A stretch of DNA of 64,000 nucleotides from Lonicera japonica (Eukaryota > Streptophyta > Magnoliopsida > Dipsacales > Caprifoliaceae): assembly GCA_021464415.1 (NCBI GenBank), contig CM038464.1:248001-312000 (forward strand). Direction: 5' to 3'. The position numbers and the translations under genes are program-made. Positions 42,025 through 54,710 of this stretch are shown here, piece by piece (the stretch's first letter is position 1; each line of letters begins with the position of its first letter). The notes under the pieces were generated by a model that worked only from the letters and a program-made list of their open reading frames with translations, was not told the origin of the DNA and ran no database searches.

Positions 42025-45000
42025 GTCGTAATTCATGCCATAGAAAACAAAGAAAACCCATTCAATCCATACCTTTCTTTTATGAGATTGGATTATGAGA
42101 TCTCTCACTGATCCAAGTGAGCACCTTCCTAAAGCATTATCTACTATTTTAAAAAATATATTAAATTTAAACCACACAATTCTTTATAAATTTTTAAAAT
42201 TCAAAAACTATTATTCTTTATTATATAGATTTCTGCTACTACTATTGCTCCTATGCCCACATACCCCCTTCTTATCGTCATTATATTGTATTGTATATAA
42301 ATTCTTCTTCATCATCATCATTTTATCTATTTAATTAGAAAACATACATATAAGCCTTCCGTTATTATTATTACATGCTCTTTCTCTTAAATACCGTCCT
42401 TAAGTTAAGTAACTTAAAAATCATCTCTTTTGAACGATAAATGAATGAATTTTTTTTATGAAATTTAGTAAAAATAATTTATTTATTACAAAGATTATTT
42501 CCATCATTTTTCATAAAAAAAATCTATCTGTTAATTCTCGAAATAGATGGTCGTTAAGTTAGTTAACTTAATGACAATTTAAAAAAATAGATTATTCATT
42601 ATTTTATGTGTTTATTTATTTTATTAACGTGTTCCATTTATTTTGTTTTTTAGAACAAAATAGGGAAAGATAAAAAAAAAGAACGTTCTCATTAATGTTT
42701 GTTTATCTGACAATTAGGTAATTGGTACTTTCACAATTAACTAGGAAAGTAGTTTGCAGCATGTGATTTGTTTTCGGAGTTTTCCCCGTGTTGGTTTTTT
42801 GTTTGTTTGCTGCTTTGTTTTTCTTTCCATTCCAACCAAAAAAATGTTTTAAAGTGTTATTCCCCAAAATAAATCCTAGATCCCCCCCCCCCCCCCACCA
42901 CCACCACCAAAAAAGAAAAAAGAAAAAGAAAAGTAAAAGTAAAAGTAATATTTGCAATCCCAAGAAAATTAGGGTATATGGGTGATAAAGATCGATGGAG
43001 ATCCTGTTCCCCTTCCCGGCTGGCACTGTTTCTTTCTTGTAGTTATTAAATCTTCGAACATACTCGCAGTCATTTAATGCCATCTCAAATGGCTTTGTCT
43101 ATTGGCAAGCATCTTTATCAATGACAAACGATCAAAATAATAAATAAATAAATAAATAAAAAACTAAAATTTTAAAATGACAAAATTTGAAGGTACATTT
43201 TAGACACAATAAGCTATTACGCTCATGAGGACTTAATACAAAATACAGTTGCAATGAATAATTACTTAGGTAATGTGTTAATAATATGCTATTGTTAAGG
43301 CAGTCATATTTAATATATTAATTTTTCAGTCAGATGTTTATGTTATTTTATTTTCAAATATCTTCATTATGACTAATTATCTCTGCGCTTGGAATTGCCA
43401 CCCTTCCTGGGGCCTGGTCTCTTCTTCCTGTATAGTTAGCGCTTACTTCCCCTATTCCATATTTCCTCTTTAATTTAGAACCTTACTTCATCACCCCCCC
43501 CCCCCCCCCCCCCCCCCCCCTTTCCCTTTTTCTTTTCCCTCTTCCATCTTTAATTTAGCACCATACCTTTTTCTTTTTTCTCTTTCTTTCTTTATGGTAA
43601 TAGGCTGTTTCCATGCACATGTATATTCCGTTTTATTTACTTCTTTGAGAAGAGGAATTCATATTTTGAGCTTTGAGGGTATGTTTAATAAGAAGATATT
43701 TAATCACATATTTTAATTTATTTTTTAATTTTTTACACAAATTAAATATTTTTTTTTTAAAAACAAACCAAACTTTGAATCCAAGGGAAATTTAGAAAAA
43801 AGAGAAGCATGCAGTTACAACAAGCTTCCGTTGGCTAGCACTTGCCCTCCTTTTTAGAATTGCTTTAAAATTAAGGTTAGTTATAGTACCCGCTCCTTCT
43901 CTTAAAGAACGTTTTTAAGATAACTAACTTAACAACCGTCCATTTTAAAGGGTAAATATACGAAGGTTTTTATGAAATTTGGTGGAGAAGGTCTAATCAT
44001 TTCCGCCAAATTTCATGAAAAAGCTAAATCAGGAAATAGGTTTTCTAGACATCTAAAATTTCAACTTCTGGAAATGAGCATATATATATTTTTTTCCAGT
44101 TGACCCACTTCCCGGTTAAATTTTTTGATATAATTTGGTGGAGAAAATTCATTTGTTTAACCCATCGAAATGGACGGTTCTTAAATTAATCAACTTAAGA
44201 ATGGTTCTTAAGAGAAGAGTACTCATATGCACATATATATAATTATTTCTTTTATATTAGTTGTGTGGTTATTTCATCAATTCATTTTTTTAACTAGTCA
44301 CCGACTATTGTTGAATTGTTGATTTATTTATTTAAGGGTGTTCTTAGATAAACCTACAATTTTATTATTCTCACCCTCGTGTGACTAGGGCTTTTTAACA
44401 AAATATTTCAATTCACCCCCGTGGTGGGGCGAGTTTACTAAAAGTATAAAAATAAATATATGAATGTTAACTTCTGTCGTCACTAAAACAAAAATACAAC
44501 TTGTGTCAATTATAATAAAAAAGAAATTGACGAATTCAATATATATCCTCCATTTGCCACAAATATTAAATTCAAATTTGTGTAAATGTTGCAACATAAT
44601 TATCAATCAACTATTTGCTATGCTACTAAATTAGTAAAAACTATTGTCGCACCATAGCGGCAATGATGTTTTGTATTTTACTAAGGTTTACGGCACGGTG
44701 AAAAAATAAAATCTATAATAGGATAAAAAAAGAGTAATGTGTGACGAATCTAAATCGATAAACATCAATTAATCTATTTTGAACCAATTGTCTAGCCTAA
44801 TCTAACGTTTTGAACAACCAAAATGTAGGTTCATATATTTTGATCTCAGGCAAAATAATTTTTTAACAAATTAAAATTAAGGCCAGATGTGAAAATAATC
44901 CAACCACATCTGTCAGTATGATTTAAAAATAATCTAAAAATTGGACTAATGTATCGTGAACACTCCTAAAAACGACAGACTGAAATGACTAATAATGTAA

Positions 45001-46929
45001 AAATACATAAAGTACGCCCTTGAATGTTATTCCGTAATTTTTTTTATTTCTCTTTTGACATAATTATATATTCATAATGGATCTTGTTTAATTGATCTTG
45101 ATTAATACATTTTAAATATTAAATTTAAATTTTTTTATTTTATGTTATGGCATTTTTAATGTAGACAAAATTATTGGTGTGTGAGGGTTTATCATATGTA
45201 TATTATTGGTGCGAGTGTTTTAACATTGATGTGTTATCTTAATGTGTGTATTAAACTCATCCAATGATGTGGAACTAATGCACACCATAATATGTGTATT
45301 TTTAACCATTAAATTTTTATATTTTTTAGAGAAATTTTGGTCAAAGATGGTGTTTTATAATATAGATGTAGGTAGGCGAGATGGTCAGGTGGTTGTCCTT
45401 TATAATTTTTTTAATTGGCAGATTTTATATTCCTAGAAATGGGAAGCAAGGACGAAATTTTGAATCTATAATATCCATGCATGAAATCCATCAACCTGCT
45501 AAGTAAACAACATCACCCGAATATTTTGGATTTCCAGGGTTCCTAAAAGTTCTAGAAAAGCTATGAAGGAGATCTAAAAATATATTTAACGGAGAATCCA
45601 ACAGCTTCCTAGGTTATAAAGTAATTCTTAATACTGATTTATTATACACGACCATATAAATAGTTGAATTTATTTTAATGGCAAAGTATCGAGTTTTACC
45701 TTTGGGAGTCTGGAAAAAAAGAAGAAGAAAGATTAAGTTTATAGTAAAAATATTCCAAGAAAACTTGTGGGCAAATTGATTAAATCAAATTTGAATGTGT
45801 TTAACTAAAGAAAAATATAGGATACTAATTGGAGAAGAAATTGATGCTAATGTCAAGTTTGGTAAGAATTCTGGGGGACAAAAAATGGTGGGTTGAGTTT
45901 ATAGATGCATGGGTTAAGAGGAATGTTTTGGTGAGTGGATTCAAAAATTTCCCTTTTTTAAGTATTTATTTGGCAGTAACGTACAAAATTAATTGGGATG
46001 AGATAAAATAATTAAAAAAAAATTGGTGAGGTGAGATTACAGGTGGGGTAAACAGAATGTTGTGGTTCCCAAAAGAAAAAGGTTATACACGAATTTGGTC
46101 GGGTTAGAAAGAAGAGTATAGATGGCGATTTTTGGTTAGGGATAGGAATTCGGGTGAGAAGAAAGGATTTTACGCTATATTTTAAGTTATTTGATTTGGG
46201 TTTTGACTTTTGTACGAATGAAAAAAATAAAATTGTAGGTCTATTTAAGAACATTGTTATTTTAATGAGATATAGCAAATAATGAACATGGATATTTTGA
46301 TGTAATAGTACAAAGTAATAATGATATATGGCCTGTACGTATATACGTAGGGCCTAGATCCGGAGAGCACGGGAAGGTTGTTTGCGAAAGCAGAATGCAT
46401 AGGGGAGAAGAGAATGGGGGAGGAGGATTGCTTTGTGCTGAAAGTGGCCGCTGATCGAGAGGAGGTCATGGAGAGGAACGAGGGCCCAGCTGAGGTGATA
46501 AGGCACGTCCTCTACGGGTACTTCAGCCAAAAGACGGGTCTTCTCCTCTACTTGGAGGACTCTCACCTCACCAGAGTCGTACTTCTAGATGACGATGATG
46601 ACGACAATGATGATGATGATGATGATGAGAGGGTAGTGTATTGGGAGACGAGCATAGGAAGCAGCATTGAGGACTATAGAGAGGTTGAAGGATTGTTGAT
46701 TGCCCACGAGGGCAGGACCATCGCCACTGTCTTCCGCTGCTCTGCAGAGCAGCAACAAGAAGAAGAAGGAGGAGCTGGAGAAGAGCAATACTGCAGTTAC
46801 TACAGTCGGACTAGACTTGAAGAAGTGTGGAGGATAGATGATGTGGTTTTCAATGTACCTGGTCTCTCCTTCGACTCCTTCCTCCCTCCTTCTGATCTCT
46901 TTCTTCCAGGCCCACCCCGATCCTCTTAA
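40491..46929 (+). CDS. DUF620 family protein, three exons
   Basis: Exons: 40491-41075 (195 codons), 41375-41803 (143), 46351-46929 (192 plus stop); all junctions are phase 0 with GT..AG. The 530-residue product has the layout of plant DUF620 proteins: a variable low-complexity N-terminus (poly-Pro, Ser, His, Asn), then from about residue 127 the conserved domain with LLGVLGCPLAP, WRHTPWLGTHAAKGPHRPLR, GLDPES..AKAECIGEK, EDCFVLKV, EVIRHVLYGYFSQKTGL, YLEDSHLTRV, YWETS, SRTRLEEVWRIDDVVFNVPG and a final FLPPSDL. An acidic insertion of about 13 residues (Asp-rich, residues 418-430) from a GAT repeat interrupts the domain. Biochemical function of DUF620 is unknown. The exon 2/exon 3 join (RRLLQ|GLDP) matches the uninterrupted family sequence, so no exon is missing from the 4.5-kb second intron. 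Confidence 0.93.
42370..42600. mobile_element. Decayed MITE, related to 43884-44224
   Basis: Left end GCTCTTTCTCTTAAATACC, GTCCTTAAGTTAAGTAACTT; right end GGTCGTTAAGTTAGTTAAC, inverted to it. The interior TATGAAATTTAGTAAAAATA and the CATTTTTCATAAA copy resemble the family at 43884 and 63887. Confidence 0.55.
43494..43520. repeat. 27-base C homopolymer
   Basis: An uninterrupted run of C in DUF620 intron 2, able to form i-motif/G-quadruplex on opposite strands. Length may be inexact, since such runs are error-prone in sequencing. Confidence 0.8.
43884..44224. mobile_element. MITE with about 55-bp terminal inverted repeats
   Basis: The left arm (TAGTACCCGCTCCTTCTCTT, then AAAGAACG, CTAACTTAAC, ACCGTCCATTT) returns inverted at the right (AAATGGACGGTTCTTAA, CAACTTAAGAATGG, TTCTTAAGAGAAGAGTACT). 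The interior has a smaller inverted pair AAATTTGGTGGAG / GCCAAATTTC. A TA target is possible but not certain. It lies in DUF620 intron 2; a third copy starts at 63887. Confidence 0.8.
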
Positions 46930-48106
46930 CCTCTAGCTAATTAGTCTCCCCATACGTAAGTACGTACATTCATCTACGTACAATTAAACCTCTCTCTATC
47001 TCCAACCCGCATTTCATAATAATTCATATCTTATCCTATCCTGTCATATCCATATCCATATCCATATCCATGTCCATGCCTTAATATAATTAGCTTGCTA
47101 GTTAGCTCCATCTTCTCATTTTACTAATTACTTCCCTAACTACGTACGTACGTACTATGTTACGATTAATTCATCGTTCTTCTTCTAGCTTGTATTCATT
47201 GAGTAACACGTACTATCTACTAATCCATGCATCTGAACATATATCAAAGAATATATATATATATATATATATATATCTGCGCGCTGCATTTGATGAGTTT
47301 CTTTATTTTTCTAATTCACAGAAATTAAAGATATACGAGTACATTATTATAGTGGCTGGATAGACCGAATTGGGTTCAATAAGGAGGAAGTTCGAACCAG
47401 ATACCTCTCCCTTAAACACATGGATCGAAGTCCTTACGACTTGACCTATTGGATGATTTTTTTAATTAACTAATTAATGACCAAAAAGCTCAACATTGTA
47501 AATCCAAATCATTTTAATTAATTAGCATACTTACTTAATTCACAAACTTGCTTGAAAACTACCTAAGAGTCCATTTGGTTATCTTTCAATTTACGGATTG
47601 GACAATTTAAAATAGGTTAATTTGTGAATTATCTAATTTGAGTGTTTAGTTGCCAAGATAAACTAGTATATAAAGTCATAAACTTAAGACATTAAATAAA
47701 AAAAAACATAAAGATATAGTTAAAATTACATAACTTAGAACTATTATACAAATTCATACAAAAAAAAAATCACACCACAATTTAATTTTTTTGTTGAAAT
47801 GAAAAATATTACAATTTGTTAATTTACAGTGAAACAATTATAAATAAGATAATTTATGCAGCCAAACAAGTGCTAATTGTCTAATTTTGTGGATTAAAGG
47901 GATAGACTTAGATCTCATTCTTTCTTTTTTTCTATTTTTGAAAAAAAGATGCGCTAGCAACAACAACAGAGCTAGATTATAAATCTAGTAGACAACATGC
48001 ACACACAATGCGTATGCTATTCATATGTATTCAATTAGGAAATGAGTTAACTTGTTAAATGTTGGCGGTTCAATTCTTGTAGGTAGTAATCTTTTTAGAG
48101 ACTTAA
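46930..48106. other. 3' region of DUF620 gene and spacer
   Basis: A short TCCATA hexamer array lies at about 47048-47077 and (AT)n at about 47251-47276. No further gene. Confidence 0.55.
47365..47460 (-). mobile_element. SINE-like tRNA-derived fragment
   Basis: On the minus strand, AATAGGTCAAGTCGTAAGG resembles a Pol III A box region and GGTTCGAACTTCC, about 40 bases on, a B box (GGTTCGA). This spacing and composition is that of plant tRNA-related SINE heads. No tail or target duplication was fixed and it is not a foldable tRNA gene. Confidence 0.4.
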
Positions 48107-48714
48107 AGTATCTCCAACCGTAGTGTCTAATTTTGGTTTGTGTAAAATTTAAATTTTAGGACCTAATAATGCATATGATTAATTCAATTTTTTCCTTCAA
48201 CCACAGGCTGACACGTGGCAATCAACATCAACAATCAGGCCTCCCAAGCGGGAGGAGCTTGGAATAAATATCAATAGAATGCCTTAAAAAGAATAAAGAA
48301 AAGCAAGTGTATTGGGTTGATAATGCAGACAGTAAAATTTGGGTATGTGTTTGATATAGAGGCTCGTTTATATACCTCTCGAGTTAACTGAGCTAATGAG
48401 TCTTTTGATCCCTCATTTGACCCGTAACACACTTAGGAGTTATGGTAACGCACTTGGCTGCTGTACTAACGCACTGGGCTGCGCAGTAACGCAGTTGCCT
48501 AGAGCGCCAACTGCATAAATGAATTTGAAAAGTAAGGGAATAAATATAAGATAAGTTTTACTTGTGCGTATTTAATTGGTAGTTTAATATTTATACAAAA
48601 GTTTAAAACAGACTATTGGAGTACAAAACAAATTCTTTATTATTTTTGTGTAAATCTCACTTTGACACGTAGGATTTACACAAAATTTATACAAGACGAT
48701 TGGAGATGCTCTTA
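48107..48714. mobile_element. MITE of about 608 bp with ATCTCCAACCG-type ends
   Basis: Left AGTATCTCCAACCG, right reverse-complemented TAAGAGCATCTCCAATCG; inner parts TGTGTAAAATTT and ATTTACACAAAATTT also pair. ACTTAA at 48101-48106 and 48715-48720 may be the target duplication. Ends of the AGCATCTCCAACC type are common in plant MITEs. The interior holds three related units TAACGCACTTGGCTG, TAACGCACTGGGCTG and TAACGCAGTTGCC at 48449-48503. Confidence 0.75.
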
Positions 48715-48720
48715 ACTTAA

Positions 48721-48727
48721 TAATATA

Positions 48728-48760
<33 letters not shown>

Positions 48761-50087
48761 CAGGTTTTGACAAATCTGTTGCTCGAGCTAGCCTACATGC
48801 AGCTTCTAATTTTCCTTAACAATCAATCCTTTTTTTAATTAATCATCTGGACGTGTATTGTTTTCGAATTTATTAAAAATGATGTTCGAGAAAGTAGAAC
48901 AAAAGCAAAGTTTTAGAAAGTATTACATAACTTCAACAAATGAATTTGTATAATATAATGTAGAATTAACTTGTGATTGTAGTTTGTTCTCTGAAAATTA
49001 AAGGTATAAATCATATACAACGCACTTGGGGTTTTTTTTTTTTTTTTTTTCTGGGGGGGGGGGGGGGGGGGGGCGACTTTAAAATATATATATTGTATAA
49101 AATTAACAAGGCGAATAAGCTCTTAATATGCGGCCGAGTTCGGTATAAAAGTTTTTTGGAGTCATTTAAAACCTAACACATGACAGCAGCGGAGTGAGGT
49201 GTGGCCAATACGTTCCATAACTAACAACCACTTTATCACTACTCGACAATCACCTGCCATTATCTCCGCTCCCTCCAAACACGAGGAATGGTATTTATCA
49301 CGTTGTAACATGTAATCCCTTGCTTTTCTAAAAAGGACTAGCCCCTAGCATTTCAAATCATTAGAAAATTAGCCAAATATCACTTATCTCTAAAATTGAA
49401 TTTACTCTCTTTGTAATCATCATCATCATCATCACTATCATTGTTAATAAAATATTCAAGTCATCCGCTAGATGGTGGACGTAAACTAAACTTACCATCC
49501 TTTGGTCGGAATAACCACCTTTACTAAAAAAATTTATATTCTTCTTACTTATTTTCTTACACTTACTACGTCAAATTTTACATGTGAACAACATTTCTTA
49601 CTTTAAAGATTCGTTCAACTTACAACATCATATACAATTCACCCATTTAGAAGTGTGGCTAGCTGGTAGCTAGGCAGACATATATATATGGTTTGGTTGG
49701 CCTGCAATAGTTTCAAAAATCTATACATGTAGTGCTTTGACTAAGAGAACAAATTAATAAATAATAAAAATTTAAAGAAAGAAGTATAAATAATTAAGAT
49801 CGACAATTAAGCGGCACTGGACCGAAATAAAATGAATTCCTAGTTGTGAGTGAGGTAAGGTGAAGCCGTGAGGGGACAAAAGAAGCTTCTTCTGGGGTTG
49901 TTTATTTGTACTTTACTACTTTAGAGACGGAGGAGAGGAATTGAAGGAATTCAATTCATTCTTTACTGCATTTATATATTTATTTAATTATGTGTGAAAC
50001 AGAAAAAGGAGATAAAAGAAATTGGGGAGGGGTAGATTGGAATTGAATATGGCTAGAATCCAACGTGGATGCATGTGATGTGGGGAT

Positions 50088-50118
<31 letters not shown>

Positions 50119-50600
50119 CTAAAATTGATTGGAAAATTTTGCATTTACACTCCACATTTTGAGGGGTATTTTGAGTTTACACCCCATATTATTTTTTATT
50201 TTTTTTGACTTTGCATCCCGCCGTTAGTTGATTCCGTTAAGCTCCATTAATTATTTACTAAATTGACCAAACTGCCACGCTTTTAGCCTCTTTCTCCTTT
50301 CAACAATCCTTGCTATCTTTGTATTATGTTAATTAATTTATTTTCTTTATTTTTAACTAATATATATAAATCAAACGCAATTCATGTAATAAATATATAC
50401 TCTACTATGCATTATATGCATTACTTTTTTTTTTCTTTATTTATAATTTTATACATTTTATATGTTTACCAATATCAATCACTTTTACTTTGGGTTTTTT
50501 AGTATTATTCGAGAGTAGATTTTTTTGTCCTAAGATTTGAGCCATAAAATTCCATCTTCATCACTATTCATTATTTTTTACCTCCATTTCCTCCATGGAA
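48721..50600. other. Spacer with simple repeats
   Basis: (AT)n at about 48731-48758; T19 followed by CTG21-type run at 49032-49073; (CA)n(TA)n at about 50091-50118. No gene or well-bounded element. Confidence 0.5.
49032..49073. repeat. T19-CT-G21 homopolymer pair
   Basis: Nineteen T, then CT, then about 21 G. The G-run can form a G-quadruplex. Assembly or base-calling error is possible here. Confidence 0.85.
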
Positions 50601-53357
50601 GCTTGAAGGAGAGCTAGGGTTTTGGGATTCTTGGTGTCAACATTTCTTCCAACACTTCAATCTATTAGATTATCATCAATAGAGGTGGGAACACTAATAT
50701 TAAACTTGTTTTTCAAATTACATTGTGTTGCATTAGAGATTTATATACAAATGGGGGATTTTCATAAAAACCCAAGGCTTGTGCTAATGCATGTCAGTTG
50801 GGTTGGATTAATCCCCCAACTGGTTGTTGGTAATGATAAGTTATCATATAGATTGTATATATGGTTAATTAATTTCATGATTTTGGTCATACACATGTAT
50901 ATTCACATAAACCCATTTCGTAAGTAAGGTGTATAAACTAAAAAATTAGAAATTTCGACATTTATGTACCATTAGTTGATAATTATGGATTAAGAACTCT
51001 AATTATACATTATACTAGTTTGAAAGGATATGGATCTTCATCATTGCGATTTGTACAAAAAGCCTGCATATACATAAACTAGTTCTAGCTAATTCTTGGT
51101 ACACTATTACACATGTGTCCAATAGACAATGAATTATGTCAAATTATTGAGATTGCACCCTAAATGTGTTATAAATATGAATTGAGGGGTGTGGTTGGCC
51201 GTGCTAGGAATTGAGGAAATCTAGTGCATTGTATTTACGCCGGTTGGGTTAGAATCACGAGATTATACTTGGTTTTCGGTAAAATGACGTATATGATCGA
51301 ATGATACTCGTAATGCATTAAATTATACTAAATAGAACGCATTTAGAGACGTAAGAATCTATAATTCAATAATTGGGCATAATACATGGACAAATATATA
51401 TTTATATTTATATTATTTTCCATATGTGTGATGGATTGGGTGGCTTGTTATTATATATATATATATATATATTGTTGATGAATGGATGGACATATATTTT
51501 GATTAATACGATCACACATATGGACTGGATTAATTTTCGAGCACACGGGTCGCGATCGTGGCTGAAAGTCCCTAAACCGTGCATGGGTAAAATAATAAGT
51601 TACTCCACCTGGTGGTTGAAATCACATGATGGAGAGCCCACTTGATGTATCTTGCTTTATTACTGGACTGTGTGTTCTGGGTTAGATGAGTTTCCCCAGT
51701 AACGGAGTAGTTTCATGTGGCGCTATTAACGGAATGGTGAGATACGAAAAAGTAGTAGCACTACTAACGGACACTCACCGTACGAGGTGTAGTCTCCTCG
51801 TGTAGTTCTTCCTAATGTCAAAGTTGGCTTGCATGGGTATTCTTCTTGTTGACTATTTGGAGTGTAATACCTGAAAAAATGTCTTGCGTGGGTATAACTT
51901 CAAATGGCTTACTTGATATAACCAAGCCCTCAAGCGACTTCCTTCAGATGGATGAGAATGAATAGTTTAGAGCTCGGGATCCTTCGGGGACCTTAGCTCT
52001 AGGCCTAGTCGACCGCGGAGAGAAACTGAGGCATTATGCTAGAGATAAGATATGATGATCAATGTGATATTGTTGATTATTATTATTATTGTTGTTGTTG
52101 TATTATATCTTATGTTGTTATATATATAATGCATCGGATATTATTATGGATAACATAAAATCGAATGTGGACATAATTGAACAAATTATTAGGTATATAA
52201 AAGAGCACTTGACCAATCATAACGTACTAAACCATAAAGTGGAATATACTAATGATTATTAATCCTTGCATGTAATATATGGGCGAGTGCACACGTATAT
52301 CTAATTAGATTAGTTGGCCGGATTATAATGAGTGTAAGACATAAATATATAATGTGAGTACGGGGCTAGTGAAGATTCCTTTGGCGATGATGCCTTTTAG
52401 TTAGCCAAGTATCAAATTCATAATGAATTATAAAAGAATTAAAAATAGTATATACTTGACTTATAGTTATAGACGTTCGGTATAAGTATAGGATAGTTGT
52501 AGGATAACGTTGATGTAAAATGTAAAGTGGTGATTCACGCATTATAATGAATCCACCTTAGCATGATGAATCATAGGAAGCTAGAGAACAAGTAAGATAA
52601 TTCTAGAGCATTCCTTAGAAAGACATAATTTTATAGAGAGGGTTGCATCTATGGAACTAAATGGGCAAGATTGATCAGTAAGTGGAATAACTTTTAGTGT
52701 TTATGATGGGAATCCTAATGGGGTTCGGCATGCATGTGTGTCCTGATTGTATTGCATTATTTTTATATTATCATGGTAAAGTAAACTACTTACTTTTTAT
52801 AAAAGTCGTACATGCTTGCGTTTGCTAGTTGTACTTTTTATACAACATATATAGTTTTCACTGAGCCCGGATTTGCCTCATTCCCTTTTTTCACCAGTCT
52901 TGTAGGTGTAGTATATTGAGTGGCACATGGTTTTCCTAGAAGCCTCGGATGTCCATGGATGATTTTCTATTCCTTACGAGAAGGACTAAGATGCATAATA
53001 ATTTTTGGTATTATGTATTTATATAATATACTTGTTTTTATAACGGATTTGGAATTCTTATGTCAAACTTGTATTTCAAGTAAACTTGTATTGAGGACAC
53101 TGTGTAAATGATTTAAATGTGGAGTGGTTTTTATGCATGTTTGGATATAGTTTTGATATGGATGAAAAATGTTTTCATTTTTTTACAGACCAGTTTATTA
53201 ATTATACGAACTCCTTGTGCCAAATTTTTTTAAATGAGGTTTTTAAAACAAGATACATTTTTATTTCTTATAACTTTTCAACTACCGTCGGTGTACGGCA
53301 TTGTAATCAACGGGGTCCCAGAGGTTTAAACCTTTTAACGGGATTCAAAGCGTCACA
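50601..53357 (+). mobile_element. Gypsy-LTR-like region, 5' end not found
   Basis: Landmarks appear in the same order as in the solo LTR at 10143-12797: GAGGTGGGAA near 50682; an ACCGTGCATGG/GTGGTTGAAA block near 51577-51615; CACTGAGCCCGG near 52860; and a 3' end CTTTTAACGGGATTCA, followed by AAGCGTCACA (10-kb LTR: CTTTTAACGGGATTCA, GGACATTACA). The end at about 53357 would fit an LTR terminus, but no matching start or duplication was seen, so it may be truncated. No pol genes. ORFs at 50622, 51373 and 52920 are chance. Confidence 0.55.
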
Positions 53358-54710
53358 AAGCCAAACGACACTTGAGTGATGATGGATTGCTGTATCCCAA
53401 AAGACACCTCTATGCACTATAAATTTAGGGCATTTGCATCATATTTGTGTAGAAACCCAAACACACAAACCCACCTCCCATAATCGCAGAACATTTGCAT
53501 AGAAGTCTTGTACTCATAATAAGAAGAAGGAATGATAAGGGCGCATAGAAGCCTTGTACTTATAATAAGCGAAAGATTCATAGCAACGATCCTGTCCATG
53601 ATGAGGAGTTATTCACACTGTGGTGTCATGTAAAGAAATACAAGGACATAGAGATTAATTAATGGTCGAATGATAAAAGTGATGATAGTTTTGAACATTA
53701 ATAATAAGAGGGTCGGCAATCCCAATGCAAAAGGTAATGAAGACTCTAAAACTAGTGCCATTAGTCAGATGGGTGTAGGGTTTGGTGCTATGTGTATTTT
53801 GTTGGCGGTAAGCATTTTGGAGTTTTGATTAGAACACATGAATTAAAATATGTTTGAATATGGTGTAGGTAGGTTTGAATGGGTGTAATTTTTTTTATTT
53901 AGATTTTATATAAGTTTGAATTTATTGGCTAGTAACCATAATAGTTGGTTGGATTTCTGTCCAAATATGGCAAATGTAATATCAATATTTAATATGTTAT
54001 AGCCAATAGTATTTCATGGTGCAAAGATTTATGGATTGATGATAACTGCCACTTATATAGATATGACTGAAATACTATTTTAATATAGAATCTTAAAAAT
54101 AATTTTTGACATAAATAAAGTTAATCTTAAAGATATCAAATATTTCAATACATTTTATCCATTTGTCGTAATTTTTTTTATTTTAATACGTGGTCCTTAA
54201 TAATTAAATAATGATACTAAAATATGTTAGGGGTTTTAAACTGACAACCTTTCACTTTAAATTAAGAAGTGATTACCATTTATACTACAAGTTAATTTTA
54301 TATAATTTGCCATTTCATTAGCATTGACTTATTAAATTGTAATAGACCTAGTGGTCTTGGCTAGATCTACATCACTATCCTAATTGACACTGGACAAAAG
54401 TGCTCGGAGTAGAACACAGCCCAACTCGTTACCCCATAATTCTACAATTCGTTATGATAAAATTGATAGTACAGTAGATTAAGGTAGTCCTTATGATGTT
54501 ATTATAGTATTTTGTACAAAAATTCATGTTTGTTTAAACTATGAAAATCTTGCATTTGCCATTGCAAGTAGTATTCAAAAGATATGAACTACGTATATAA
54601 TCATTATAATGTTATTCTCTAGAGTGATCAACATGTAATATGCTAAATGAATTTACCTGTCTATTATATTTTTATTCTTCATGAAAGCATTGGGTGCATC
54701 TGTGAGAATC
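53358..54710. other. AT-rich spacer
   Basis: No gene or bounded element. A direct repeat of TAGAAGYCTTGTACTYATAAT occurs at about 53500 and 53547. Confidence 0.5.

Larger units (their letters stand above)
41804..46350 (+). other. 4,547-bp second intron of the DUF620 gene
   Basis: Opens with GTACCT and closes with ACGTAG. It holds two MITE-like copies (about 42370-42600 and 43884-44224), an (AT)n tract at about 41994-42020, a C-run at 42883-42897 and a 27-base C-run at 43494-43520. ORFs inside (42703-43083, 45829-46011 and others) have no family features. No extra exon is needed by the domain alignment. Confidence 0.75.

Noticed and set aside
42703..43083. 126-codon minus ORF in DUF620 intron 2
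   Set aside because: It reads through C-runs and other simple repeats (Gly, Trp and Phe runs) and has no family features.
47385..47460. tRNA gene on the minus strand
   Set aside because: A and B box-like words are present but arms do not pair into a cloverleaf; better seen as a SINE-like fragment.
50622..50927. 101-codon hydrophobic ORF
   Set aside because: It lies in an LTR-like non-coding region and has no recognised motif or supporting splice or promoter signals.
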